Below are positions 22,675 to 33,389 of a stretch of DNA of 64,000 nucleotides, piece by piece. The position numbers and the translations under genes were made by a program. Position 1 is the stretch's first letter, and every line of letters starts with the position of its first letter. The stretch is from Mercurialis annua (lineage: Eukaryota > Streptophyta > Magnoliopsida > Malpighiales > Euphorbiaceae). Location of the stretch: contig NC_065574.1 in the NCBI RefSeq assembly GCF_937616625.2, forward strand, positions 3,100,001 to 3,164,000, in the 5' to 3' direction. The notes under the pieces were generated by a model. That model saw only the letters and a list, made by a program, of their open reading frames with translations. It was not told the DNA's origin and did not search any database.

Positions 22675-23186
22675 ATTTTATTTTTGCCAAAAGATTGAAC
22701 TTCATTAAGGATTGTTTCGACTACAAAGTCTCGACTCTAGCCACTCCATTTGGGCTAGAGTATTACAGCAGAAAGAATGATCTCTAAAGGCTTTCCCGAC
22801 TATTGAATGAGCCGCCCAATTCAAGGATCTCCTAACAAATTTAAACGAATGCGAAAGCGGAAAAAAATTACATACTAAAGTCCTACAATCTTGCAAAATA
22901 ACATCGCAATCCAAACCAACACCGGATCCTGCTGCCATAGCATCAGTAATACCCTTTGCATCCCCCTCAAAGATAGGTTCACTCACTCTTAATCTGTTAG
23001 CTAAACAGATTGCTTCTCGAAGGGCAAGAGCCTCTGCAATCGTTGGAGAGGACACATGACTAAACCGACGGGCACACACGCTGAATACCTTACCCCAATG
23101 ATTCCTCACTACACAAGCGCCCACTGCTGTAGCTGAATCAGTCCTAAAAGCCGCATCAAAGTTGATCTTGAGAGAGTTTACAGTCG
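22675..23186 (-). pseudogene. 5'-truncated LINE 3' end with RNase H domain
   Basis: The minus-strand frame 22705-23124 encodes 139 residues that match the plant-type RNase H domain often found at the end of LINE polymerases: MGACVVRNHWGKVFSVCARR, then AEALALREAICLANRL, the acidic FEGDAKGI, and a C-terminal FVRRSLNWAAHSIVGKAFRD. On the plus strand the low end follows TTTTATTTTATTTTT, a likely reversed A-tail. The element is cut on its 5' side next to a DUF866 fragment at about 23186. No upstream RT is present. Confidence 0.7.
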
Positions 23187-23189
23187 CTG

Positions 23190-23475
23190 TCTTTGCTTCA
23201 ATTTTTACTCTTACAAGCTGACCTTTCTACTCTTACAAGCTTACAGCCAACAGGACCAGGGGCGGAACTAAGGGAGGACGGAGCCGGGCGGCCGCCCGAC
23301 TTGCCGGCGGAATTAAATGCTTAGTGCTTCTACTTATCTTTTTAATTATTGATCTTAACTATTTGTTCATTTTTCATTTTACAGCTGAAATGCACGAGTT
23401 GTCAGGTTGAAAGTGCTAAAGTTTTGTGTTTATACCTTTCGGATTTTGAAGTTGCAAGTTACAAGGTAATTTAAA
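23190..23475 (+). pseudogene. DUF866 gene fragment, copy 2 (split by a CAGGGGCGGA insertion)
   Basis: Sequence like the 5' part of exon 1 (CTCTTACAAGCTTACAGCCAA at about 23230-23250) runs straight into CAGGGGCGGAACTAAGGGAGG, the terminal type of the hAT-like element at 20975. Sequence like intron 1 then resumes (ATGCTTAGTGCTTCT), followed after TTTTACAG by exon 2, CTGAAATGCACGAGTTGTCA (about 23383-23465), reading LKCTSCQVESAKVLCLY. The gene is broken and lacks its 3' half. Confidence 0.55.
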
Positions 23476-23844
23476 ATTATAATTGATTTCGCAATTTTAA
23501 TTAAACTCTAAGTATGAAAATTATTTTTCTTTTGAAAATAAAATTACACAACCATGTGATAATAATACTAGAATATGAAGTAGTTGGAATATTTTTTATC
23601 ATCTGATCATGTGATTTTGACTAACATGCATTTTCCATTTTTATATACGCGTTTGAACCAATGATTTCTTATTGAAGTTCTTATTATCCTAAAAAAACTA
23701 AAGAATAAAATTATTAATTATTGGTTCAATATATATATAAGACATATTTCTCCTATACATTCTCAACACACTCTTACTTCCTACATAGCTATAGTTGTCT
23801 TTTTAATCGATTGCTTCATATTTCCTTTTCAAAAACCAATTAAA

Positions 23845-24113
23845 ATGGTGAAATTTGTGTTGAAAATCAAAGCTGGCCTTTATACTCTCACAAGCTTACA
23901 GCCAAAAGAGCCAGGGGCGGAACCAAGGGAGGACGTTGCCGGGTGGCCGCCTGACTCGCCGGCGGGATTAAATGCTTAGTGCTTCTACTTGTCTTTTTAA
24001 TTATGAATCTTAATTATCTGTTCATTTTTCATTTTACAGCGAGGTGTGAGGTTGAAAGTGCCAAATTTTTGTGCTTATACCTTTCGGATTTTGAAGTTGT
24101 AAGTTATAAGATA
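23845..24113 (+). pseudogene. DUF866 gene fragment, copy 3
   Basis: A start codon at 23845 opens MVKFVLKIKAGLYTLTSLQP, then the frame enters CAGGGGCGGAACCAAGG, the same insertion type and position as in copy 2. After intron-like sequence, a damaged exon 2 follows (about 24041-24110): GAGGTTGAAAGTGCC, then TTTTGTGCTTATACC. It has lost the first cysteine codons and its donor reads ATAATT instead of GTAATT. Non-functional. Upstream about 300 bp with TATATATATAA near 23740 may be a copied promoter. Confidence 0.55.
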
Positions 24114-24496
24114 ATTTAAAATTATAATTGAATCCGCGATTTTAATTAAACTCTATGTATGTTGGTTCATACATATAGGTCTGATAATCAACACTCTTGG
24201 TTTACTCAAAAACATAAAAATGGCATGTTGGTCACATGCAAATGACGTAGGCACTTAATATTTCTAAGAAAAAAAAGATAAAAATATTTACTAAAAATAT
24301 TATAAATAAATAAGAGTTTGATTTATAATAAGAGTCTAATGTTAATAGGATAGTACAAATTAAATAGAAGAAAACTTTCCGCAACACCTTGTTTTAAAAC
24401 TTAAAACAAGGGAGGTGAAGGTCTGTACCGGAGATAGCTGGTAGAGGGGTCACAAGGGACTCGACAGCACTCGGCACAATCTGTGCCAGATTGGGC
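24114..24496. other. Gene-free DNA
   Basis: No supported feature. A GC-richer stretch at about 24395-24490 contains inverted TTTTAAAACTTAAAA words but no identified element. Confidence 0.35.
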
Positions 24497-25280
24497 AACT
24501 CCGAGTATCTATAAAAGTAGGGATAAAATCACAGTGTTGATGGTTATGCTAAGAATGTGCAGCGGGCTTATGCATGGGGTTAGGGTTAGGGTTGGAAAAG
24601 TTGGAGAAGAAATCCCTAATAAATATAAAACCAATGCAAACTATGTTTAATCTATAAAACATATCATTTAAATTTTGATCATGATCATAGTAAAAAAAAT
24701 AGCAAAACTACGTCCAGAACGATTCAATTTACGAGCAATTGACACTCTTCCTAGAATTAGGTATTTTGCAAACGCACGTTGCGAATCAGAATAAAACTGT
24801 CACGACCCAAATTATTGAGCCGAGACCGGCGCTAGGGAATGGGAGTGGTAGCTCCAAAACCCGTAGCAAGCCTAAAACCACTAATAATTTTTCGCATTTA
24901 AAAGTATAATATTGTATATAAAACATTTTCAGAAAACTCTTTTAAATAATATAATTATAGATATTAAAATATCATATCAGAGTTTACATTAAAATCAATC
25001 ATTTGAAGTTAATTCACAAATCTGCTACTGACTCCTATTGACTACTGCAGCTCTAGGACCTCATATTTGTGCAAGTCCAACGAATTCTGGCACAATGAAA
25101 ATGGTTTGTCTGATCCGACTTCTACTACCTGCAAACATCAGAGTGAGGGGTCAGTATTTGGGAAAATACTGAGTGAGTATGCAAATTACTAACGGTATTA
25201 TTAAATTTACAACATCGCATACTCAGAATATAATTCATGGCTTTTCATTTCATAACTATCGTACTTAACCTCATCCTCCT

Positions 25281-25513
25281 GACATCGATAGCGAAGCCAA
25301 CCGATGTATCCTACATGCCTGACATCGATAGCGAAGCCAACCGATGTATCCTATATGCCTGACATCGATAGCGAAGCCAACCGATGTATCCTATACGTCT
25401 GACATCGATAGCGAAGCCAACCGATGTATCCGATAAGTCTGACATCGATAGCAAAGCCAACCGATGTATCCAATATGTCTGACATCGATAGCAAAGCCAA
25501 CCGATGTATCCGA
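25281..25513. repeat. Tandem repeat, six units of 40 bp, inside the solo LTR
   Basis: Units start GACATCGATAGCGAAGCCAA at 25281, 25321, 25361, 25401, 25441 and 25481, each followed by CCGATGTATC and a variable 10-base linker (for example CTATATGCCT, CGATAAGTCT). The last two complete units have GCAAAG instead of GCGAAG. The related LTR at 48846 lacks this array. Confidence 0.95.
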
Positions 25514-26124
25514 TTCAACTCACACAAACCAATCTAATATCTCATGCAGACCATAAACATCACCACAAGGTTGATGTATCAAAGCAATCAAACATAACAA
25601 AAGCCCATACAAACAAATCATATAAATGCGATGTACAAATAACAACATTCATAGTATATGAAAATAGCTTTTATAATAATAATAATACGCGAAAGTAAAT
25701 TGCCACTCACAGTGACCGCTATTCCTTATATCCGAACGTAAGCTCCAAGAGACTGGCCCGTCAATCTTTGCCGAGCTCCTTGGTTCGTCATACTCATAGC
25801 TCGATTGCCCGTCACATCTATCATAGGATTCTATCGTTAAAACGTATACTTAAAGAATCTATTCTAACGATTATTCTAACCACCGAACATGACCAAAAGA
25901 GCAAAACATAAGCCGTCGCATTCTAAACGTATCTTTCTTGATATCTATTACCAAATCTCATCCTTACACTTGGTTAATACCATTAGTGATGTTTAACTAT
26001 CAATTAAGCCTTTCTTAATATGCTTATTCCAAAAGCCTAGCTCAAAACGTCAAGTTCCATGTCCATTTCATGCTATCGGAAGCTATTTTTCGCTCACGGA
26101 GTCCCCCCGGAGGTTACGATCGAA

Positions 26125-26282
26125 GTAGGGCACATCGTGCTAGCTTGGCACGTCGTGCCCCTCATTTTTCATGAAGGGCACGTCGTGCCCTTCCTTGTGC
26201 ACGTCGTGCACCCCTACTGGTGCACGTCGTGCACCCTTGTGGTGCACGTCGTGCACTCTTGTGGTGCACGTCGTGCCCACAA
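26125..26282. repeat. Array of GCACGTCGTGC dyads in the solo LTR
   Basis: About six close copies of GCACGTCGTGC, several extended to GGCACG-T-CGTGCC (perfect 6-bp arms round one base) or GTGCACG-T-CGTGCAC, plus one variant GCACATCGTGC. The spacing is 15-40 bp. The related LTR has the same kind of array at 50336-50500. Confidence 0.85.
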
Positions 26283-27400
26283 CGTTTTTGACGAATCTGG
26301 ACCGTTTTCGAGGCCCCAAATCACTCTAAAATCCTTATATCACATACTCAATCCATCTAGATTCAAAACTCATCAAGAATCCATACGAAAATGATGAAAA
26401 ACGACATGTTTTCGGCGTTTCGATTCGAACGTAGCGTTTTTCATCGAAACAGCCCGTATCTTTTGATTTTAACACCCAAATCAGAAATATTACCTTGATA
26501 TGATGTTTAGGATTGATAGAGCTTCCAATTCCGAAGAGTTTGCCGCGAAAATCGTCCGAAACGGACGCCGAACGGCGAAACGGCGGCGAAACGACGATGA
26601 TCGTCGTTTTTTCCTTATCTGATACCCTTTTCTCCTTCTTTCTCGATGATTCCATCTGATTCATATGATAACTTCTTATATCATGGTTAACTTGCTATTT
26701 TAATCCTTGTTTTGTTTATTTGTCACAACTAATCCTTTAAACTTTTCTTTCGTTCAATTTAGTCCTTCGCTTAATCAATTAACCATTTAACCAATTTGTA
26801 TACGTATTATTTATATCTAATAAATAATACTAACCCAAAATTATTAATTTTCCATCAATAATCTTCTAATTGCTATTCTCGAAGCTCAAATGGATAATTT
26901 ACACTTTGGTCCTTGAACTTTTCAAAAATTGCGATTTAGCCCAAAACACATCCGCGTCCAAATTTTAAAAGGTCTCCGATTGACCTGAATTTTTTACCAC
27001 ATATACTATAAAACATTTCGCGGATCTAGGCGAAATAATTTCCCTTTTCGGGACTTAACTGGTTAAATTACCACTTTAGTCCCTGAACTCTAGTTTGGGA
27101 CTTTTCTTGACATTTTTCCTTTTCATTTAAATTCCAACTTTAGAATTGGAATATGATGTTAAATTCCGCATAATTACTTTAATTTCTTGAAAATTATTTC
27201 CGATACCGCCACCCTGGCGAATCAGAACTGGACACATGATCCAATTAAATACTTAATTATTTTGGGGTATTACAAAAACCAATGAGCAGGAAAATTCTCG
27301 AAATAAAGGACCGAGGCGTGTTGAGACTGATGACCGGCGGCGGCAGTCGAGATAGAGGAGGGTTTATGGTTTTTTTTCAAACATGGCCGAAAAAATAATT

Positions 27401-27605
27401 CACTTTGACCAACATGTATGTATTGTCCATTTTTATGTATCTGTTTGAACTAATTAATGAAAGAATAAAAAATTTAAATATTTGTCCAACATATAAGTGA
27501 GACACTCATAACAATTTCTCCATACAATTGCTGTCTTTGCTTCAATTTTTACTCTTACAAGCTGACCTTTCTACTCTTACAAGCTTACAGCCAACAGGAC
27601 CAGGG
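27401..27605 (+). pseudogene. DUF866 gene fragment, copy 4 (5' flank and start of exon 1)
   Basis: The sequence GCTGTCTTTGCTTCAATTTT, then TCTACTCTTACAAGCTTACA and GCCAACAGGACCAGGGGCGG, matches copy 2 and its upstream flank. It ends at the same CAGGGGCGGA junction (27601). No start codon in frame and no exon 2 were found. Confidence 0.5.
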
Positions 27606-27949
27606 GCGGAATTTATAATAGAATATTAAAAGACAAAATATAGAATAAATATATAAATTAGTATGTCAATAGGAAACTCTATTAAAAAAAAGGATAACAA
27701 GACAATAAAAAAATAAAATACAATAATTCAAATATTAAAGGAATCCCATAATAAAACAAACACCAATCTTTTTAAGATAAAAATTGTTGTTTTTTGTAAC
27801 TTTTAAAATTGAAACTCTTTTTAACAAATATTAGATTAGAAACACTTTATAATAATTTATTTAAATAAGGTATTACTTTAAACAATTTAAATATATCAAC
27901 GAGTCATATAAATATTGCTCACATGCATAGCACGTGGCGAAAAACTAGT
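27606..27949 (+). mobile_element. Helitron 3' terminus
   Basis: The end reads CACATGC-ATA-GCACGTG (a stem with one mismatch, 27920-27936), then GCGAAAAACTAGT at 27949. A short hairpin a few bases before a CTAGT end is the usual Helitron 3' signature. The 5' limit was not found, so the start given is only where the preceding fragment ends. Confidence 0.45.
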
Positions 27950-29017
27950 ACTATATATAAAAGCACGGATGGAGGGGGACATGCAAATTTATATAATTAT
28001 CCTTTTCAATTGATTATTAAATACAGGTTTTATGGTCTTTAACTAAAAAAATTATTAAAAACATATTATAATAAGAGTCCTCCCCAATTATAAAAAAAAA
28101 GAGTCCTAACTAAATTAAACAAATAAAATTATTTTATAACCAAATTATTCCTATTTAATTACTATTAGATTGAAGATTGCGTAACAATAAAATTTACTTC
28201 TCTATTTAATAGGTTGTCGTTTCATATAACAATACAAATACGAATGTCGTTGCCTACATAATAAATAAATAGGGTTAATATATATCCTAAGTTAATGCTA
28301 TGCTCTTTATATGACTAAGATATATTTTATGGACGTGAACATCATCCTTAATCTAGGTCTAGATTATCTGTTGGAATATTATCAATAATTATTACTTTAT
28401 TAAAATAACACTTTTGTGTTTGATTAACATTTTAAATAACTTATGTAGCAAACAAATTCCGAGTGCATAAGCAATTTTATGTATTTCAATTTAAAAGGTA
28501 AACTCTAACTAATTTAAGTATTTAACATTGATTAAAATTTTAAATTATGTTAATATAATTATAACGAATTAATGTAATATTATATTTACTACAATTTTAA
28601 TTATTAGTATCATTAATTAATATGACTAACAATCTTCGCTTTTTATCCAACTCATAAAGATATTTTCTTATCTAATAATTTTTTTAATTAATTTAATATT
28701 AATTTTACATAAAGTATATTTGTATAGTTATAATAAATAAATACTATAAGCGTCAATTAATTTTAATAATGAATAAATTGAATGATAAAATTTATTTCTA
28801 ATGAAAACCTGAACTAATTTAGGGAGTTATTGTCTATCGTTGGCGTCTATGATAGAATCAGTCGGGAGCGCTTCCACATCTTTTTAAACCGAAATGAAAT
28901 TGATGAAGAGAGGAAAGGAAAGGTTCCTTAATATTTGATTATAAATAATATAATTTGACATAAATATTGACGGGTCACGTTACGAGCCACGTGCGTAGCA
29001 CGTAATTCGAAACTAGT
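27950..29017 (+). mobile_element. Putative non-autonomous Helitron (about 1.07 kb)
   Basis: Directly after the previous CTAGT, the sequence ACTATATATAAAAGCACGGA resembles a Helitron 5' end, though it lacks the exact TC start. The 3' end has a perfect stem ACGTGC-GTA-GCACGT (28989-29003) followed by AATTCGAAACTAGT ending at 29017. No Rep/helicase frame lies inside. The two adjacent ends share the GTAGCACGT-type stem, so they belong to one family. Confidence 0.5.
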
Positions 29018-29033
29018 AATATTAAAAGTTTAA

Positions 29034-29409
29034 GGCATAATTACTTAAAAATCACCCACCTTTTAATTGTTTTTCATTTATACCATAACTTAGGAAAATT
29101 TTCAATTGTACCATATTTTCAATTTTTATGTTTCATTTGTACCCCAAAATTAAAAAAATTGATAATTTAATTAATTTAAGGATGAAAATATTAAAAACAA
29201 GATACATAAATGATTAATATTAACGTTTTATCAGAATATAGGTTAAAAATGAAGGACTAATTTAAAAAAAAAATCAAAAAAGGCCAATTTAACTCATTAG
29301 GGTAGAGATGAAACATAAAAATTGAAAATAGGTACAATTGAAAATTTTTCTAGGTCATAGTATAAATAAAAAAAAATTATAAGATGGGTGGTTTTTAAGT
29401 AATTAGGCC
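29034..29409. mobile_element. Mutator-like MITE (376 bp), GGCCTAAT family, 9-bp TSD
   Basis: TSD AAAGTTTAA lies at 29025-29033 and 29410-29418. The left end is GGCATAATTACTTAAAAATC and the right end, reversed, is GGCCTAATTACTTAAAAACC. The inner arms match further (CACCCA / CACCCATC). No coding capacity. Same family as 11089-11588. Confidence 0.9.
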
Positions 29410-29593
29410 AAAGTTTAAACACGTTCACAAAAATAGGCTTTTCCAGTTGGAGGTCGGAGTAGGCTGAGGACAAAATCATTGTTCAAACTTCAAACCCGGT
29501 CCAATGCACACAGGACTGAAACCTATGAAAATGTGAATTATAAGATTAAACAAAAAAATTAAGACGCAAGAAAATAATTTAGTGCAGAATTTT

Positions 29594-29921
29594 CATTCGG
29601 AGGAGGATCTGAATTTGGACCCGCTTCTACGACCGGGTGAACCCGATTACCAGGTTTCTTTCTCTTGATAAAAATTTAACTTGCTTGTTTCTTACATTCA
29701 TTTTGGTTCCTTGCTCAAATTAATTCATTCAATTTTTGGATTTATATAGTGAAAGATTTAATACAAAGGTTCAATTCATGAAATTATGATTTATTGTAGT
29801 TATAAACCCTAGGTTTAGCTTTAGAATTAGATAAAGTTCAAATCCATATTTTATACTGTGTATTATGTAATTTAGTAAATTTTATTTACAGGTTTAACAA
29901 AAGTTTGAGAGTGTAATAAGA
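29594..29921 (+). promoter_or_regulatory. 5' leader of A1 with a leader intron
   Basis: A likely 5' UTR intron runs from GATTACCAG|GTTTCT (29654) to TTTATTTACAG (29891). It is followed by GTTTAACAAAAGTTTGAGAG and the A1 start codon. A3 has the same arrangement (44092-44551). The pre-intron block GAGGAGGATCTGAATTTGGA, then CCCGCTTCTAC, recurs upstream of B3 at 55950-55985. Confidence 0.6.
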
Positions 29922-31654
29922 ATGGAGAAGAGAGTTAAAGCAGAAGATTATGCATCTCAGCTGCCACAACACTTGCTGCATCACATCTTGTCTTTCCTCA
30001 GTCTTAAACAAATTATTCAGACAAGTGTTTTGTCAAAAACTTGGTATCGGGCATGGAACACTCTCCACATTTTGAAATTCGATTTCTTGGACATCTTTTC
30101 CGACATAAACAGAGCTATATACGAGGTAAACAGACAACCACAGTATAATTTTGTTGATCAAATTTTGCTTACCCGGAGCCGGCAAATGATTAGTTTAAAG
30201 AAATTTACAGTCATTATGCCATGGTGTGCCCAAACACAGCATACAGTGTCGGCAGCTGATCGATGGATTGGCTATGCTCTTGAAAGTCGTGTCAAAGAAC
30301 TCAAAGTTGCAAATTGTCCATACGCTTGTGGTGAAAAAATCAAGTATAGCGTGCCACAATCCATCTTTCATTCAAATTGGATACAGGTTCTGCACCTGCG
30401 TGATTGCGAGCTGAAGCTGCCGTTTTCCGGTAATGTAAAGCTATCTTGCTTGAAGCAACTCACTTTTGGAAAAGTCTATGTGGATGATAACTTTGTCAGA
30501 GATCTCCTTGCCGGTAGTCCTATGCTTGAAGATATAAGTTTGATTAGAGTTTTTGGTATCAAGGAATTAAACGTATTTAATCTTGTGAAACTCGGAAAAA
30601 TTCATATCGAATGGCTCCCTGATCTTGAAAAACTGGCGCTCCTTGCACCGAATCTCGAGTCAATTACATTGATTGCAGGAGAATATAAGGGGATAAATCT
30701 TGGTGTTTCTTGCAAATATTTATCAATAAGCTTGTCTTCAATTTCGGATAAATGGTTGAATGAGCAGCTGAAGAGGTTACCTCATCTTGAGAACTTGAAA
30801 TTGTATTTCTGCCCTAAACTGGAGAGGATTGAGATCTCGAATCCTCTTGTTAGCAAGTTGTTGATACAGGGTTGTGCAAAGCTGAGTAGTGTTCAGATTG
30901 ATGCGCCTTGTTTACGCTACTTTACATACATCGGTGACATTGTTTCAGTATTTTCTTCTACAAATCGCATAACTCTGTCAGAGGTTTCGTTGGATTTTTA
31001 TTCGAAAACATGGGACATCACTTGGTATGTCAGACTGATTGAACTATTGGCCAATTTCAATACTTCTTTCAATGTATTGAAATATGTGTTCAAAAACTGG
31101 ACAGGAAAGGTATGCATGTCAAATGTTACATATACACATATTTAAATATCGTTGTTTCGTATTGGTATTATCTATATGTATGTCGCACCGAAAGGAATAT
31201 ATTAAAATGTTGACGGTCTTTTCTGACTGATTTATGCGATGTTTTTTATCTTTGATGGATATTCCTAATCTGTTGCCAAATTTTTCAAAACTACTAACTT
31301 ATGCTTGTCCATCGATAAAATTGGTAAATAGTTTCTTTTTTGCTAGTAGTTAACTGGTAACTGCAAAACATCACTCTTCAACAGATGTTTAATACGGTTA
31401 TTAAAATTCGATAAATTTTTGTGTAATGAAGTTCTTAACTTTAATCTTATCGGTTTGATTTGTACTTGCAGTGGGTTGTTATTCCAGAAGAAGTGAAAAA
31501 CATGGCAGCTCCTCCTTTAAGTAACGTTAAAGAATTGGGTCTTCAAATTCAGTCTCAAACAGATGCTCTTCCAATGTCTCAACTTGAGGATGCTATGTCA
31601 TGGATTGCTCCTCATCCCCAGAGTCTATCCATATCTATTAATAAGTACTATTAA
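29922..31654 (+). CDS. F-box/LRR protein, family A copy 1 (A1)
   Basis: Two exons, 29922-31109 and 31472-31654, join in frame to 456 residues. The F-box is at residues about 12-50 (SQLPQHLLHHILSFLSLKQI, then SVLSKTWYRAWNTL), the segment that binds SKP1 in SCF ubiquitin ligases. The rest is leucine-rich and repeat-like: LKQLTFGKVYVDDNFVRDLL, GSPMLEDISL, LPDLEKLALLAPNLESITL and LPHLENLKLYFCPKLERIEI. Exon 2 adds WVVIPEEVKNMA and the family C-terminus LEDAMSWIAPHPQSLSI. The start is chosen because MEKRVKAEDYA is shared with A2 and A3. The target protein cannot be told. The frame is intact and splice sites are standard, so it is probably functional. Confidence 0.85.
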
Positions 31655-31929
31655 AGTTGAATGGAAGCTCGGTCCTATACGGTATTATGACAATAACTAA
31701 AAATTAATTTTGCTCTAATTTTTATTTTTTCAAGATATTATTATATACTGTTCTCATATAAATTTTTTATGCAATCATGAGCATTATCTAATATGCATTT
31801 ATTTTTAACACAAATGAAAATGATTTATTTTCTAACAACAATATGATAAGCATAAAACGTAGAAAGAATAATACAAAACCATTAGCTAGTTGCTAGTTCA
31901 TAATCAATTCATTTAGCCTTGGATCAACG

Positions 31930-33060
31930 ATTCTGTGAATATCTCCGACAACTTTTCCCACATAGACCTAAATACGAGGTAATTCAATAAACTTCCGAAT
32001 AAACAGCAACAATTGTACAGTTTTGTTGATCAAATTTTTGCTACCCGGCAGCCGGCAAATGCTTAGTTTAAAGAAATTTACAGTCATTATGCCATGGATT
32101 TACTTAACACCAGATACCGTGTCGGCAATCGATCGATGGATTGGCTATGCTCTTGAGAGTCATGTCAAAGAACTGAAAGTTACATTTGGTGGATGCTTCA
32201 ACAATGAAAAAGTGAAGTATATCATGCCACTATCGATCTGTCTTTGATTCAAAATGGATGCAGGTTCTGTACCTGTTTAATTGCAAGCTGAAGCTGCCGT
32301 TTTCCGGTAACGTAAAGCTATCTTGCTTGAAGAAACTCACTTTTAGAGCTGTCTATGTGGATGATAACTTCATCGAAAAACTCCTTGCCGGTAGTCCTAT
32401 GCTTGAAGATATAAGTTTGCTTAGAGTTTTTGGTATCAAGGAATTAAATGTCTTTTATTCTTGTGAAACTTGGAAAAATCAATATCAAATGACTCCCTGA
32501 TCTTGAAAACCTGAAATTGTATTTATGCCCTAATCTAGAAACGATTGAGATTTCAAATAGCGGGTTGTCCATAGGTGGTTGTGAAAAGCTGAAAAGTGTT
32601 TGGATTAATGCGCCTTGTTTACGCGACTTTCGGTACCATGGTGATGTTGTTTTAATATTGTTTCCGGAAAATTGCTCAACTCTGTCGAAGGTTTCATTCG
32701 ATTTTACATTGGAAAACATGGACATTATTTGGTACGTTAAACTGATTGAACTACTGGCCAATTTCAACACTTCTTTCAATGTATTGAAATATGAGTTCAC
32801 AAGCCAAACATGTCAAATACTATATATATATTGTTGTTTTATATTGGTATGTTATTGGTAATATCGAAATGTTTAGTCGCCTATGTTGCACAGAAAGGAA
32901 TATACTGTGATGTTAACAATCTCTTTCTTTGATGGATAATCCCGATAGGATATCCGTCGTTAAAGTAGATCAAGTTTTTCAATTGATTACATTGCCAAAT
33001 TTGTCGAAACTACTAACGGATGCTTGTCTGTCGGTAGAATCCATTGGTAAATATATAGTT
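31930..33060 (+). pseudogene. Broken family A copy (A1')
   Basis: No F-box is present. Recognisable sequence starts near VDQIF (about 32015), and frames at 32023-32247, 32258-32500 and 32517-32861 cover the LRR part with frameshifts between them (for example at 32250, where the sequence just before WMQVLYLFNCKLKLPFSGN changes frame). At about 32500 the stretch corresponding to A1 30640-30785 is missing, joining CTCCCTGATCTTGAAAA to CCTGAAATTGTATTTATGCC. Exon 2 is absent. A4 carries the same internal deletion, so both descend from an already damaged copy. Confidence 0.85.
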
Positions 33061-33389
33061 GTTTTCAAGATATTATCATACTATTTCTCATAGGTTCCTG
33101 AATGATATGTGATCTCTTAAGTTGAAGTTCAGGTTCCGGAATTATAAACTACGGTGAATTGGGTTGTTTATATATCTCTGTGTTTCATGTTCCTATAAAA
33201 TTGCAACTTTTTTAGCTCAATGCTATGTTACACAAAAACAGAAACATTTAAATGAGAACTGTTGAGAGAATACAATGAAATGATAACTTTTTTACTCGGC
33301 TATAAATTTAAAGTTTTGGAGTTTCAATATAAAAACGAATATTCGAAATATAAGGCATAATAAGTTTTTGTGCAACATAGACTCAAGGT

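Larger units (their letters stand above)
24798..27274. mobile_element. Solo LTR (2477 bp) with 5-bp TSD
   Basis: The element starts TGTCACGACCCAAATTATTG and ends TTTTGGGGTATTACA, giving TG...CA termini. The TSD AAAAC is at 24793-24797 and 27275-27279. The unoccupied site exists in the window at about 17622-17635 (AATAAAACCAATGAGC), which fixes both ends to the base. No gag, protease, RT or integrase frame is inside, and no second LTR is adjacent, so it is a solo LTR, probably left by LTR-LTR recombination. A related copy is at 48846-51874. The terminal words are typical of plant Ty3-type LTRs (inference). Confidence 0.85.
24497..27400 (-). pseudogene. LINE RRM fragment (copy 2), split by a solo LTR
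   Basis: The parts 24497-24797 and 27275-27400 are together a near copy of 17336-17755, with the same order of words: AGTAGGGATAA, ATGTGCAGCGGGCTTATGCA, CGCACGTTGCGAATCAGAAT and, after the insertion, AATGAGCAGGAAAATTCTCG and GACCGGCGGCGGCAG. The reading frame is interrupted by the 2.48-kb LTR at 24798-27274. Confidence 0.75.

Noticed and set aside
25281..25513. Regular repeats that could suggest a CRISPR array
   Set aside because: The units are tandem 40-mers with similar, not unique, 10-base linkers, inside a plant LTR and with no cas genes.
26059..26394. 111-codon frame with repeated HVV motifs
   Set aside because: It is a translation of the GCACGTCGTGC array in a solo LTR.
30226..30414. 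Second plus-strand frame inside A1
   Set aside because: It is a shadow of A1 in another frame; similar shadows occur at 39977 in A2 and 44610 in A3.
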